From: a virus
IMG/VR virus record: IMGVR_UViG_3300042344_000393
Location: 1-24,939 of that record
Length of the DNA stretch: 24,939 bases
Direction: 5' to 3' (one strand)
In this document: in pieces, positions 8,501-14,351 of the stretch
Position numbering within the stretch: the stretch's first letter is position 1
Layout of the letters: every line of letters begins with the position of its first letter
Notes under the pieces: generated by a model
Told to the model about the DNA's origin: nothing
Database searches by the model: none
What the model saw: only the letters and a program-made list of their open reading frames with translations
Position numbers and translations under genes: made by a program

Positions 8501-9538
8501 GAGCAGATCGCCGACCGGCGTGGCCCGTCTGGAGAACTGGCCTTCTGCGGCAGCGATTTCGGCATCCCGCCGGCGGCGTTCCTCTTCCTGCCTGAGACGG
8601 AGCAGATCGCCGACCGGCGTGGCCCGTCTGGAGAACTGGCCTTCTGCGGCAGCGATTTCGGCGTCTCTTTGTCGGATCGCTTCAGCCGCCGCGGGCGCCG
8701 CCACTGCGGCGTCAAGGGACTCTGAAAGCTCGCCTGACCGCCTGATCAGCCGAGTAAGCCTCTGCTCCGCTGCCGCCGTGTCGATGTTCAGGATGCGGCG
8801 ACTCTCGATGGTTGCCTGAACACGCTGGATCAGGTCATCAAGCCTCGCCAATTGCTGAACAGACCGGCCCACAGACCCGTCGTCAAGGACGCTCGCAGCC
8901 GCGCCCTGCGCCCGATTTCTTGCCGCCGCCGAAGCGGCCAGCGAGTCCCTGACTCGCGGGGCGACGAACGCCAGTTCACGCCCCCGCGGCCCGCTGCCTG
9001 CGATTGCCGACGCCTCCGCCAGCCTGTCGGCGGCCTGCGCTGCCTGCTCGGCCTTGAGGCGGATTCGCTCAAAGCTCCTCTCGCCAACAGTGCCACCGCG
9101 ATTCAGCACAGCCGACAAGTTTTCGGCGCTTCGCTGGGCCGACCTCATGGCGGGCTCGAAGGCCGTCTGGACGCTGGCCGAAAGGCGCTCCACCGTCCTC
9201 GCTGCGGCGCCCAGCGGCTGGTTGACCTCAGAGGCCGCTCGCTGAATCCTCTTGAACTGCTCGACCGCCTGAGTCAGCGACGCGAAGGTGGATGTGTCGA
9301 ACCCCTTGAACGACAGCCGCTGCGACGCGACCGCTTGGAGAGCCCGCGACACCTTCTGCGACTCGGTGTAGATGCCCCGAAGAGAAGTCGCCGCAGACCG
9401 CTCTGCCGACTTGAGCGATGACTCCATCGCCGACGCGAACGAGCGAACCTCCTTCGCCGACGCATTCAACTTGCTGTTGAAGTCGGAGGTGTTCGCCGTT
9501 ACCAGCGCCGAGATTTTGCCGAGATACGCTTTTGCCAT
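5579..9538 (-). CDS. Tail tape measure protein (1319 aa)
   Basis: This is the longest gene, placed right after the G/GT chaperone pair as in siphoviruses generally. Tape measure proteins set tail length and are packed by the G/GT chaperones inside the tail tube. The sequence is overwhelmingly helical and rich in Ala, Arg, Gln and Glu, with long coiled-coil stretches from residue 10 to about 600 and again from about 690 onward. One hydrophobic segment lies near residues 635-655 (GGTNGLIAGVAVTITAQLIA), which is usual for the membrane-interacting part. A 33-residue unit containing AEGQFSRRATPVGDLL is present twice without change near residues 293-358, followed by a diverged third copy. ATG 9538 has AAGGA and GAGG just upstream and lies 4 nt after the T stop. 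No peptidase or lytic domain was recognised. Confidence 0.93.
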   Translation of the reverse strand: MAKAYLGKISALVTANTSDFNSKLNASAKEVRSFASAMESSLKSAERSAATSLRGIYTESQKVSRALQAVASQRLSFKGFDTSTFASLTQAVEQFKRIQRAASEVNQPLGAAARTVERLSASVQTAFEPAMRSAQRSAENLSAVLNRGGTVGERSFERIRLKAEQAAQAADRLAEASAIAGSGPRGRELAFVAPRVRDSLAASAAARNRAQGAAASVLDDGSVGRSVQQLARLDDLIQRVQATIESRRILNIDTAAAEQRLTRLIRRSGELSESLDAAVAAPAAAEAIRQRDAEIAAAEGQFSRRATPVGDLLRLRQEEERRRRDAEIAAAEGQFSRRATPVGDLLRLRQEEERRRRDAEIAEAQGRFSRRATPIDTAGDLERQARSRMGGDIPGGAGPLGGQLEVGRQVDNVINRVTAARQQLDTLPDPLRTALIPALQRATDQASTLARQGFGATAAQIRNAANEAERFEQRVARSQRALNFGQQFGGEGRRGLEFGLQAQSLQGYTAQLQVLQRTLSGVSTQARGPALDAFNRLRTAIATAADSGTIDLEQTRRQINGVAQDAIRAAAAAAGISPNRLNRQFQRAGDIGRGAFGNIGLGVQQAVFAVEDFFSVTGGLDQRIRAAGNNISQLGFVLGGTNGLIAGVAVTITAQLIAAYIRWQNASVGTEDRLRSLNDALARQKSLVEDLAGAFRAIADEIGRIGFSKPGADAAQFQKQLDDIRKKQREFNQEQAAALDPAVQRERGIIAAREAQLQRAEDPGERIRLGLDINDARNRERQALDRINSRPGISAADAAVTAVNARLAIDEAQLRENASRAGQGAGGAQRRAEVEIEELRRRAEQDRAAAVARVAGLPRGQASQQEANRIRAQRDDLNREIQANSGFFGFDESAANAERRRQVVALTETILLLEQDVATAAANNLEIEVSKSAIAAAKQIGLAQGKVADAIEAGVPGAVGLQTQLDGLTERLQEAQSELAGAQQRARESGSGGDLQSAQKAQEEVRKIQGAINARDREVKAVDAARRSVELFASAFDRVRQEAESNFQSAQAAADQARGDDLERGVPRGNPSPERARAERDLGRQRELRDNVRRETALAEERARQDGEVQRREMEAASIDSQLASTGVLAPGQREQLIAQRERLRAENEAAVQRAVDNDPAVRQARDNSTFEERRRQSAERGRQAAATPAQRAGEELAGTLRDIRANFEALPGGAEDNEVALIAAQRRAVEDAQRQAAPAIFNLADEVQNAVLQGPSRAALQATDVSTVQGASELNRLLRGDDSARNQNLVELQKQSASLSELVAIAKANGGNPPGIFD
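8462..8659 (-). repeat. Two identical 99-bp tandem copies inside the tape measure gene
   Basis: The blocks 8462-8560 and 8561-8659 read identically, and the period of 99 bp keeps the frame (33 residues). A third, diverged copy adjoins them on the low-coordinate side (about 8415-8461 and beyond), where the protein reads AEIAEAQGRFSRRATPI. Identity at synonymous positions suggests a recent duplication. 33 residues equals three hendecads, so the duplication keeps a coiled-coil register. Confidence 0.95.
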
Positions 9539-9542
9539 CGCC

Positions 9543-10192
9543 TCATCCTTGAGGTGCCTGGAGCTTCATCAGCTCGGCGAAAATCTGGTCGTTCGTCTGC
9601 TCTGGCTTGATCGCTCGGGGGATGAACACCGACTCTTCGGGGATGTCCTTACGCTTGTAGTTGCCGGAGGAGGCCATGATGATCCGGCATATCCTCGCGG
9701 TCTGAGCCCAATGGTCGGGGAGTGGATACCGCTGGTCGAAGGCGTACCACTCCGCGATCTCTTCGCTGTCAACCTCCTGTAGCAACCTCTTGACCGACAT
9801 CCCCAGGCACAGGGCCAAGCGGAGGTAGAACCTCCGCTCGGGCCTGTCGGTCATCATTCTTTTCCCAGGTTCTCCACGGCCTCCTGCGTGAAGGCGTTGA
9901 TCTTCCACGCCGTCTCGAAGACGCGGTTGAGGACGACGCTCGACTTCTTGCCGAGTTCCTTGGCGTCCTCGTCCTTGAAGAGCCGGTCGCCCTTCTCGTC
10001 GCAGAGGCACAGCACGAGGAACCGAACGCGGAACGACTTCATCTTCTGTTCCGCGTAGGAGTCCTCGAAGGCGTCGCGGTCGGTGCCGCTGATGATCTTG
10101 ATGTAGTAGTCGCCGCCCCACTCGGGGATCGCCACCTTCTCGATCTTGATGTCGTCGGCGGCGAGGATGCGGCTGCGGAGGTCGAGGGCCAT
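9543..10192 (-). CDS. Tail assembly chaperone GT, -1 frameshift fusion (216 aa)
   Basis: This product arises when ribosomes slip -1 at GGGAAAA (9866-9860). The first 111 residues are those of G; the last 105 are read in the -1 frame and end at the TGA 9545-9543. The T part begins RMMTDRPERRFYLRL and continues with LALCLGMSVKRLLQEV and EEIAEWYAFDQRYPL. This matches the usual T-domain pattern of an R-x-x-L-x-L-x-x-G-x-(S/T)-V segment followed by EWxA(F/Y). In lambda, GT bridges the tape measure and the tail tube protein during assembly and is absent from the finished virion. An ATG (9857) overlapping the G stop as ATGA could also allow T to be made alone by coupling. The T frame has no good start of its own further upstream. 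Confidence 0.88.
9810..9866 (-). promoter_or_regulatory. Programmed -1 ribosomal frameshift signal
   Basis: On the minus strand the heptamer GGGAAAA (9866-9860) sits in the G frame as G-GGA-AAA, the canonical X-XXY-YYZ form. It is followed by a 13-nt spacer that includes the G stop codon. Then comes an inverted repeat: CAGGCCCGAGCGGAGG (9846-9831), loop TTCTA, CCTCCGCTTGGCCCTG (9825-9810). This gives a 16-bp stem with one C-C mismatch and one G-U pair. Slippage joins LGK to RMMTDRPERR in the downstream frame. Confidence 0.9.
9854..10192 (-). CDS. Tail assembly chaperone G (112 aa)
   Basis: ATG 10192 has GGAG about 10 nt upstream. The protein is a small acidic-basic mixed helical protein beginning MALDLRSRILAADDIKIEKV, with the usual DAFEDSYAEQK segment and a C-terminal helix ending in VENLGKE. 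It is the size and shape expected of the first of the two overlapping chaperone genes before a tape measure. In the phage tail assembly pathway it coats the tape measure until the tube polymerises. Its last codons hold the slippery heptamer that gives the GT fusion. Assignment rests on position, the frameshift arrangement and general similarity to phage tail assembly chaperones. Confidence 0.88.
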   Translation of the reverse strand: MALDLRSRILAADDIKIEKVAIPEWGGDYYIKIISGTDRDAFEDSYAEQKMKSFRVRFLVLCLCDEKGDRLFKDEDAKELGKKSSVVLNRVFETAWKINAFTQEAVENLGKE

Positions 10193-10210
10193 GCTGCTAG
10201 GACTCCAGGG

Positions 10211-10618
10211 TCAGTAGGGGATGTTGTTCATCACGAAAGTCATTCGGCCGCGCATGAAGTCGCCCGCGGCCAGTTCGGTTCCGGCGCTCTCGAGCACCGC
10301 CTCGGACTGCACAACGAACGCCGCAGAGTTGGCGATCGTCAGCGTCCCCACCTGGCCGCCGCTGCTGCCATTGAAGGTCGTCAGCGGCACAGCACGGGCA
10401 AGCTCCGTCGAGTCGCGGAGATACTCGATCGTGACCTTCGCCGGGGACAGAATGTCCCCCGTGGCGACCATCTTGCGGCCCCCAAGGGGGTCGCCGACCT
10501 GGGTCATGTCGACGATCTCCGGCGTCGCCTCCTCGACGGAGATCGACAGAACCTTCGCGGTGAAGGTTCCGCCGGCATCCTGGAATGCGAACGTCGTCCC
10601 TTGCGACGAGATAGCCAC
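10211..10618 (-). CDS. Tail-tube-like protein, second of two paralogues (135 aa)
   Basis: It starts at GTG 10618 with GGGAGG 6 nt before it. The product is beta-rich with no cysteine and no membrane segment. It shares with its upstream neighbour an N-terminal S/A-Q-G-x-T-F-x-F motif, an EI/LLDxTxxG segment followed by G-x-x-M/VFVxG, a V-x-I-x-Y strand, and a C-terminal GDFMRGRMTF strand (GDFIRGSATF in the neighbour). Lying between the DUF3168 tail terminator and the chaperone G, this is where the major tail tube gene is expected. Which of the two paralogues forms the tube is not decidable by eye. This one is longer, with an insertion around GSSGGQVGTLT. Confidence 0.75.
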   Translation of the reverse strand: MAISSQGTTFAFQDAGGTFTAKVLSISVEEATPEIVDMTQVGDPLGGRKMVATGDILSPAKVTIEYLRDSTELARAVPLTTFNGSSGGQVGTLTIANSAAFVVQSEAVLESAGTELAAGDFMRGRMTFVMNNIPY

Positions 10619-10641
10619 AGACGCCTCCCGTCAAGCAGACG

Positions 10642-10974
10642 TCAGGAGAGGCGGAACGTGGCCGACCCCCGGATGAAGTCGCCGACAGAGCCGCCCAGCG
10701 ACGCCTGCGACACCGTCGCATTGCCGCTGAAAGACATCGGCCCGCTGATCGAGAGGGCGCCGGACGAACCCGCCGAGAGGATGGTCGTGTTGATGTAGTC
10801 GATCTGGACTTCGCGCTCGGTCGCGAACCCGCCGACGAACACCCGCCGGCCGTTGGCGGCGATGCCGAGGTGGGTCGCGTCGAGGAGGTCTTGCGAGTCA
10901 TTGACCTGAACCGAGGTGACGGTGACCGCGGAGCCACCGAACGTGAACGTAAGTCCCTGTGCCGACGTTCCCAT
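10642..10974 (-). CDS. Tail-tube-like protein, first of two paralogues (110 aa)
   Basis: ATG 10974 is preceded by AAGGAGG at a spacing of 8, one of the best ribosome binding sites in the window, which fits a protein needed in many copies. The sequence is a compact beta protein with TSAQGLTFTFGGSAVTVTSV, DATHLGIAANGRRVFVGGF, EVQIDYI and GDFIRGSATFRLS. It is a clear paralogue of the next gene. Place and expression signals suggest the main tail tube subunit, although 110 residues is short for that family. An alternative is a minor tube or decoration subunit made alongside the longer paralogue. Confidence 0.75.
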   Translation of the reverse strand: MGTSAQGLTFTFGGSAVTVTSVQVNDSQDLLDATHLGIAANGRRVFVGGFATEREVQIDYINTTILSAGSSGALSISGPMSFSGNATVSQASLGGSVGDFIRGSATFRLS

Positions 10975-10995
10975 GTATCGCGCCTCCTTGCGCTA

Positions 10996-11424
10996 CTAAG
11001 TGGCAGATTCCTGCCAGGTGACCTGATACAGTTGTCTGACCTCGTAGGCTGGGGGCAACTGAGCCCCGGCAACCGTCGGGTCGAGGAAGTCGTCCGTTTC
11101 GGACACCAACCTCATATCTTCTATCGTAGCATTCGCCATCGTGCCGGTGTGACCATCGAGGGCCAGGCGAACCTCGTCAGCCAGCGTGCGGACGGTGTCG
11201 TAGGACAGCGCCCACGACGATATCTGGAGGTTCACGGTCGGCATGAAGATCGGCCCGCCCAGCGACGACTCGCGGGCGATGTTCGCCCGCCGGTAGACGA
11301 TGAACGGCAGGCTCGCCCCGGTCTTCGGCACGGCGATGGGGTAGACCTGGAAGCCGACGATCCGCGCCACGCCGGGGGTCGACACCAGTCGGAGGTAGAT
11401 GTGCTTTTCTGGTGAGATGAGCAT
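10996..11424 (-). CDS. DUF3168-type tail completion / terminator protein (142 aa)
   Basis: ATG 11424 forms TGATG with the stop of the upstream gene. The protein shows the DUF3168 pattern: an early IYLRLVSTPGVARIVG helix and turn, a strand with SLPFIVYRRAN, a strand reading VNLQISSWALSYDTVRTLAD, the helix DEVRLALDG, and a closing strand VRQLYQVTWQE. This family includes lambda gpU-like and gp17-like tail terminators, which cap the tube and join it to the head. Its position immediately before the tail tube genes agrees. Confidence 0.85.
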   Translation of the reverse strand: MLISPEKHIYLRLVSTPGVARIVGFQVYPIAVPKTGASLPFIVYRRANIARESSLGGPIFMPTVNLQISSWALSYDTVRTLADEVRLALDGHTGTMANATIEDMRLVSETDDFLDPTVAGAQLPPAYEVRQLYQVTWQESAT

Positions 11425-12194
11425 CAGGTGTACCTGTTGATCTGGGCCTGGATGGCGGCGAACAGGATGTCCTGCACCTCTTTGTGGTTCGCCGTGATGG
11501 TGTCTTCCATCGGGTGGTACGCCGGCATCGGGTCGATGCTTTCGCCGGGGCCGAGGGTGATGGGGTGCTGCTTGCCGTTGTCGTCGAGGGCGAAGTCGTG
11601 CGAATACCCCTTGCCGCGGCCGGCCTGGCGGGTCGGCTCGTTGATGCTGCCCATGAGGAAGTAGTAGCCGCGGCCTTTGCGGGCGAACTCCTCGTCGTTG
11701 AGCGTCCCCGTCCGCTTCATCTTCCCGTTGATGGCCTGATGGACGTTGACGTAGGTCTGACGGCCCTGCGTTCCTGGCCGCCGCCGGCCCGTGCCGAACT
11801 CCACGAGCCAGGCGTGGTTGCCGCTGCCGTCGCGCTCGTCGGCCCCCTTGTTTCCGGTGCTCTGGGGGCCGGTGATCGACACGCCGACCCTGCCGTCCTC
11901 ATAGTCCTTGCTGATCGTCTTGACGCTCTTGGCGAGGTTGCCGGTCGCGCCGCCGCTCCTCGCCGAGAACGGCCTCGACACCAGAATCTTGTAGTCGTCG
12001 CGAATGGGCTTCGACGCCTGGAAGGTGATCTTCTTCAGGAGCCCCGGCAGCTCGAGGGCGCCGGCGACGCGGGCCAGCTCCTGCGCCAGCTCGCGGGCGC
12101 CGGCCGTCTGGATGGTGACGAAGCCCTTAGTCCTCTCAATCGAGGACTCCCCATCGACGATTCGTGGCGCTCCTAGGCGTCGTTCGATCGCCAT
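11424..12194 (-). CDS. HK97 gp10-like tail/neck protein (256 aa)
   Basis: ATG 12194 overlaps the upstream stop as TGATG and has GGGAGG 7 nt before it. The same frame is open further upstream, but that part overlaps two clearly real genes and is excluded. Family marks are ARELAQELARVAG near residue 35, a helix LLKKITFQASKPIRDDYK, the LAKSVKTISKDY segment and the diagnostic HAWLVEFGTGRRR near residue 125. It continues to PMPAYHPMEDTI, another typical element. At 256 residues it is longer than the usual 120-160, through an insertion around YVNVHQAINGKMKRTGTL that includes RGYYFLMGS. The family lies at the head-tail junction and acts in tail completion. Confidence 0.85.
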   Translation of the reverse strand: MAIERRLGAPRIVDGESSIERTKGFVTIQTAGARELAQELARVAGALELPGLLKKITFQASKPIRDDYKILVSRPFSARSGGATGNLAKSVKTISKDYEDGRVGVSITGPQSTGNKGADERDGSGNHAWLVEFGTGRRRPGTQGRQTYVNVHQAINGKMKRTGTLNDEEFARKGRGYYFLMGSINEPTRQAGRGKGYSHDFALDDNGKQHPITLGPGESIDPMPAYHPMEDTITANHKEVQDILFAAIQAQINRYT

Positions 12195-12511
12195 CAGATG
12201 ACCTCCCTGACGAGGAGTTCGGTCATCGTGCGATCGATGCGGTCGGTGATGCTCGCCACCTCCATGGTCTTGCCGCGCCACTGCACGCGGTAGTGGTAGG
12301 TGACGCTCGGCCGGTGGCGGATGCGGATGCGATGTGTCGCCACGACGTCGGCTTGCTGGGCCTGGAGGATGTCCTTGGCCGCCAGACCCTCGACCTCGGC
12401 CCACACCGTCGCCTCCGCGGTGAACGTCAGCGTGGCTTCGCCCATAGGGCTGCGAGACTCGCTCGGAGCCAGGAGGCTGACCCGCTCGTTCATGCGGCCG
12501 GCGGAAATCAC
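12194..12511 (-). CDS. Head-tail adaptor / joining protein (105 aa)
   Basis: The start is GTG 12511, overlapping the upstream stop as GTGA with GAGGG upstream. It gives MISAGRMNERVSLLAP, the usual N-terminus of this family (xxAGxLxxRVxL). The ATG six codons later would remove that motif. Further marks are TLTFTAEATVWAEVEGL, the strand HRIRIRHRPSVTYHYRVQWRGKTMEV, and a C-terminal ELLVREVI strand. Phage head-tail joining proteins bind below the connector and form the stopper ring. Order (connector, then adaptor, then gp10) is the standard one, interrupted here by two extra small genes between connector and adaptor. Confidence 0.88.
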   Translation of the reverse strand: MISAGRMNERVSLLAPSESRSPMGEATLTFTAEATVWAEVEGLAAKDILQAQQADVVATHRIRIRHRPSVTYHYRVQWRGKTMEVASITDRIDRTMTELLVREVI

Positions 12512-13017
12512 GAGACGGTTCCCTCGCCGATGAGGACGATTTCGTAGGTTGCGCCGGAACCGCCCGATACCCGCAGCTTGTTGCCTGCGGCCACTGCAAG
12601 TCCGGCCGCCGACGGGTCGCACACGAACACGGCGGCGCCCTTGGACAGCGTGTACCCGCTGGTAAACGATGTGGGGGTTCCAGACCACGGCGACGACGGC
12701 GCCACATCACCCTGCTGGTCGCGCCCCAGCGAAATGCCGCCGTCCGTCGCCGAGGTGTTCTTGATATACAGAGCCTTGATCGACGAGAAGGAGACGGTTC
12801 CGCGATCGTCGGCCAATGCGGTCAGGACGAGGTCGTCGACCTCGCTGACGCCGATGGCCCTGGTGCCGCTCCAGGTGACCTGCGCCTGGTTGGCGGCGGT
12901 GCCATTGCTGAAGAACGCCGCGAACGTCGCCGGCGTGACCCGCATCTGAGTCGACATTTCGTCGCTGGTCGTCTCGTGCGACACCAGAGACAAGGAAGCC
13001 TGCGCTGTCAGCGGCAT
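12508..13017 (-). CDS. Small beta-rich virion-type protein, family member (169 aa)
   Basis: ATG 13017 lies right after the upstream stop with GGGGA about 7 nt before it. The N-terminal half has SLVSHETTSDEMSTQMRVTP and a strand-rich VSEVDDLVLTALADDRGTV. The C-terminal half reads SSIKALYIKNTSATDGGISL, then SKGAAVFVCDP, then GNKLRVSGGSGATYEIVLIG. That half matches the next gene upstream and the gene at 5195-5563. No family name is recognised. Its place between the connector and head-tail adaptor suggests a head, neck or decoration component. The stop overlaps the next start as GTGA, so the two are probably translated together. Confidence 0.75.
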   Translation of the reverse strand: MPLTAQASLSLVSHETTSDEMSTQMRVTPATFAAFFSNGTAANQAQVTWSGTRAIGVSEVDDLVLTALADDRGTVSFSSIKALYIKNTSATDGGISLGRDQQGDVAPSSPWSGTPTSFTSGYTLSKGAAVFVCDPSAAGLAVAAGNKLRVSGGSGATYEIVLIGEGTVS

Positions 13018-13018
13018 A

Positions 13019-13507
13019 TCAGTTCCCCATGATGTGGATTTCGTATTCCGTCCCGCTCGGGCCGCCGATCCGCAGGAGGCTGCCGCCGGTTGTGGTGGCA
13101 AACCCCGTCGAGTTTGGGCAGGAGAGCAGGAACGACCCCAGCGGCCGGATCGGGTAGCCCCGCAGCGACAGCGAGCCGAGGTTGACCATCGGCGAGAAGT
13201 TCCACGAGACGACGTCGGTGGCGAAGTTCCTGAACTCCGCGCCGTTCCATCCTGCGGTCATCCCGATGGCGTTGGACGACGACAGATTCCTGACGCACAG
13301 CACCTTGACGTTGGACACGCCGGCCGCCGACAGGTCGATGTCGTCGTGGCCTTCAGCGCCGCACGCCCTGCGGTCGCTCCACACCACGGTGCAGTCGCCG
13401 ACGTCCAGCACGAACCGGAGCGGGTGGTGCTTGATCGACGACGTCAGGCCGCTGGTGACGACCTTCTTGGCGTCGATGTCAACCGCCACCGCGGCCTCGA
13501 CGCTCAT
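13019..13507 (-). CDS. Small beta-rich virion-type protein, family member (162 aa)
   Basis: ATG 13507 overlaps the stop of the connector gene as ATGA and has a G-rich ribosome binding site. The same frame is open upstream but lies inside the connector gene in another frame. Key segments are VDIDAKKVVTSGLTSSIKHH, SNVKVLCVRNLSSSNAIGM, a hydrophobic LGSLSLRGYPIRPLGSFLLS and the closing LLRIGGPSGTEYEIHIMGN. The V/I-K-x-L-x-V/I-R/K-N and G-x-Y-E-I-x-I/L-x-G elements are shared with its tandem neighbour, so the pair probably arose by duplication. Function unknown; a structural role is inferred from operon position. Confidence 0.75.
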   Translation of the reverse strand: MSVEAAVAVDIDAKKVVTSGLTSSIKHHPLRFVLDVGDCTVVWSDRRACGAEGHDDIDLSAAGVSNVKVLCVRNLSSSNAIGMTAGWNGAEFRNFATDVVSWNFSPMVNLGSLSLRGYPIRPLGSFLLSCPNSTGFATTTGGSLLRIGGPSGTEYEIHIMGN

Positions 13508-14157
13508 CTGTACCCGCCCCAGCCGCTCGCGGCGAGCAGCGTATCGAAGGTGCCGGGGATGGTGACCATCTGGAGGTTCGCGGCCGTCACTGGCTCTCGG
13601 TTGGCGTACCAGTGGGCCACGAGGAGCAGAATGAGGTGCCGGAGGGTGGCGGGGCAGTTGGCCCCGCTGGCCCCGTAGCCGGCCGTCCAGCGCACGGTGA
13701 CGCTGTTCTCGTCGCCCCGTACCGCCGGCCACACGCCGGAGTACAGCGGGTAGATGCGGCCTGGGGTGACGTATGAGTCTGCCTGGAAGCCGGCGACGCT
13801 GGTAATGGTGTTGTTGGTGCCGCCCTCGTCTCGGTAGATGACGGTGACGGTCTGGGCGGCCATCGGCGGGCGCGGGAGCGTCAGCTCCCACAGGGGGAAG
13901 CAGTCGTAGCGAGCCTCCCAGACGGTCGTGATCATCGAAATGTCGAGGATGTCCTCGACATACAGCCTGGCCGCAGAGATCAGCGTCGACAGGTAGGTAT
14001 TGTCGTCGTCGATGTCGACGCGGCAGTGGGCCTTCGCTTCGGCGAGCGTCACGGGCTCGACGGCCGGCTCGGTGAACCGCCGCAAGCTGCGATACGGCGT
14101 GATGCCGACGCTCGGCGTCTCAGGCGTGACGTAGACGATTCCTGCCCCGGTGGTCAT
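13504..14157 (-). CDS. Head-tail connector protein, gp6-like (217 aa)
   Basis: ATG 14157 overlaps the upstream stop as ATGA, with GAGG 5 nt before it. The pattern of the HK97 gp6/phage connector family is clear: PAVEPVTLAEAKAHCRVDID, then YLSTLISAARLYVEDIL, a central strand region with the proline-rich LPRPPMAAQTVTVIY, and near the end VTVRWTAGYG, CPATLRHLILLLVAHWYANREP. These proteins form a ring under the portal that extends the DNA channel. Length is within the usual range. Confidence 0.92.
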   Translation of the reverse strand: MTTGAGIVYVTPETPSVGITPYRSLRRFTEPAVEPVTLAEAKAHCRVDIDDDNTYLSTLISAARLYVEDILDISMITTVWEARYDCFPLWELTLPRPPMAAQTVTVIYRDEGGTNNTITSVAGFQADSYVTPGRIYPLYSGVWPAVRGDENSVTVRWTAGYGASGANCPATLRHLILLLVAHWYANREPVTAANLQMVTIPGTFDTLLAASGWGGYR

Positions 14158-14351
14158 GGCTGCCTCTTCCTTGGCTTCCTGTCGATCGTTGCCCGTTCAG
14201 CCCGCTGCTCGACGGCGGCCGTCTCGACGACGCGATCCTCGACCGGGACGACCAGCCCGCGGGCGACGAAGATGCGTGCAGCACCGTCGCCCCACTCGAA
14301 CTCCTGGCCGACCTTGTAGCCGCCGAACGCCTTCGCGACGCGAACCTTCAT
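14154..14351 (-). CDS. Small head-module protein (65 aa)
   Basis: I prefer ATG 14351, which overlaps the upstream stop as ATGA and has GGGGG about 8 nt before it. An ATG five codons upstream would lie further inside the glycosyltransferase gene. The protein reads MKVRVAKAFGGYKVGQEFEW then ARIFVARGLVVPV, followed by a basic C-terminal tail ending in KPRKRQP. Small proteins with this strand-turn-helix form (V-x-x-GYKxGxxxE and a helix ending in RG) are often found between capsid and connector genes of siphoviruses. Their function is not known. The basic tail could bind DNA or acidic capsid surfaces, which is a guess. Confidence 0.75.
   Translation of the reverse strand: MKVRVAKAFGGYKVGQEFEWGDGAARIFVARGLVVPVEDRVVETAAVEQRAERATIDRKPRKRQP

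Noticed and set aside
9861-10121. Upstream extension of the T frame as a separate gene
   Set aside because: This part overlaps G in another frame, reads as arginine-rich nonsense, and the frame is explained by -1 slippage at GGGAAAA.
12195-12710. Upstream extension of the gp10-like frame
   Set aside because: It covers the head-tail adaptor and its neighbour, both recognisable in another frame; ATG 12194 has a strong ribosome binding site and TGATG overlap.
13508-13891. Upstream extension of the beta-rich protein frame (13019-13507)
   Set aside because: It lies inside the connector gene and is low-complexity; ATG 13507 forms the usual ATGA overlap.
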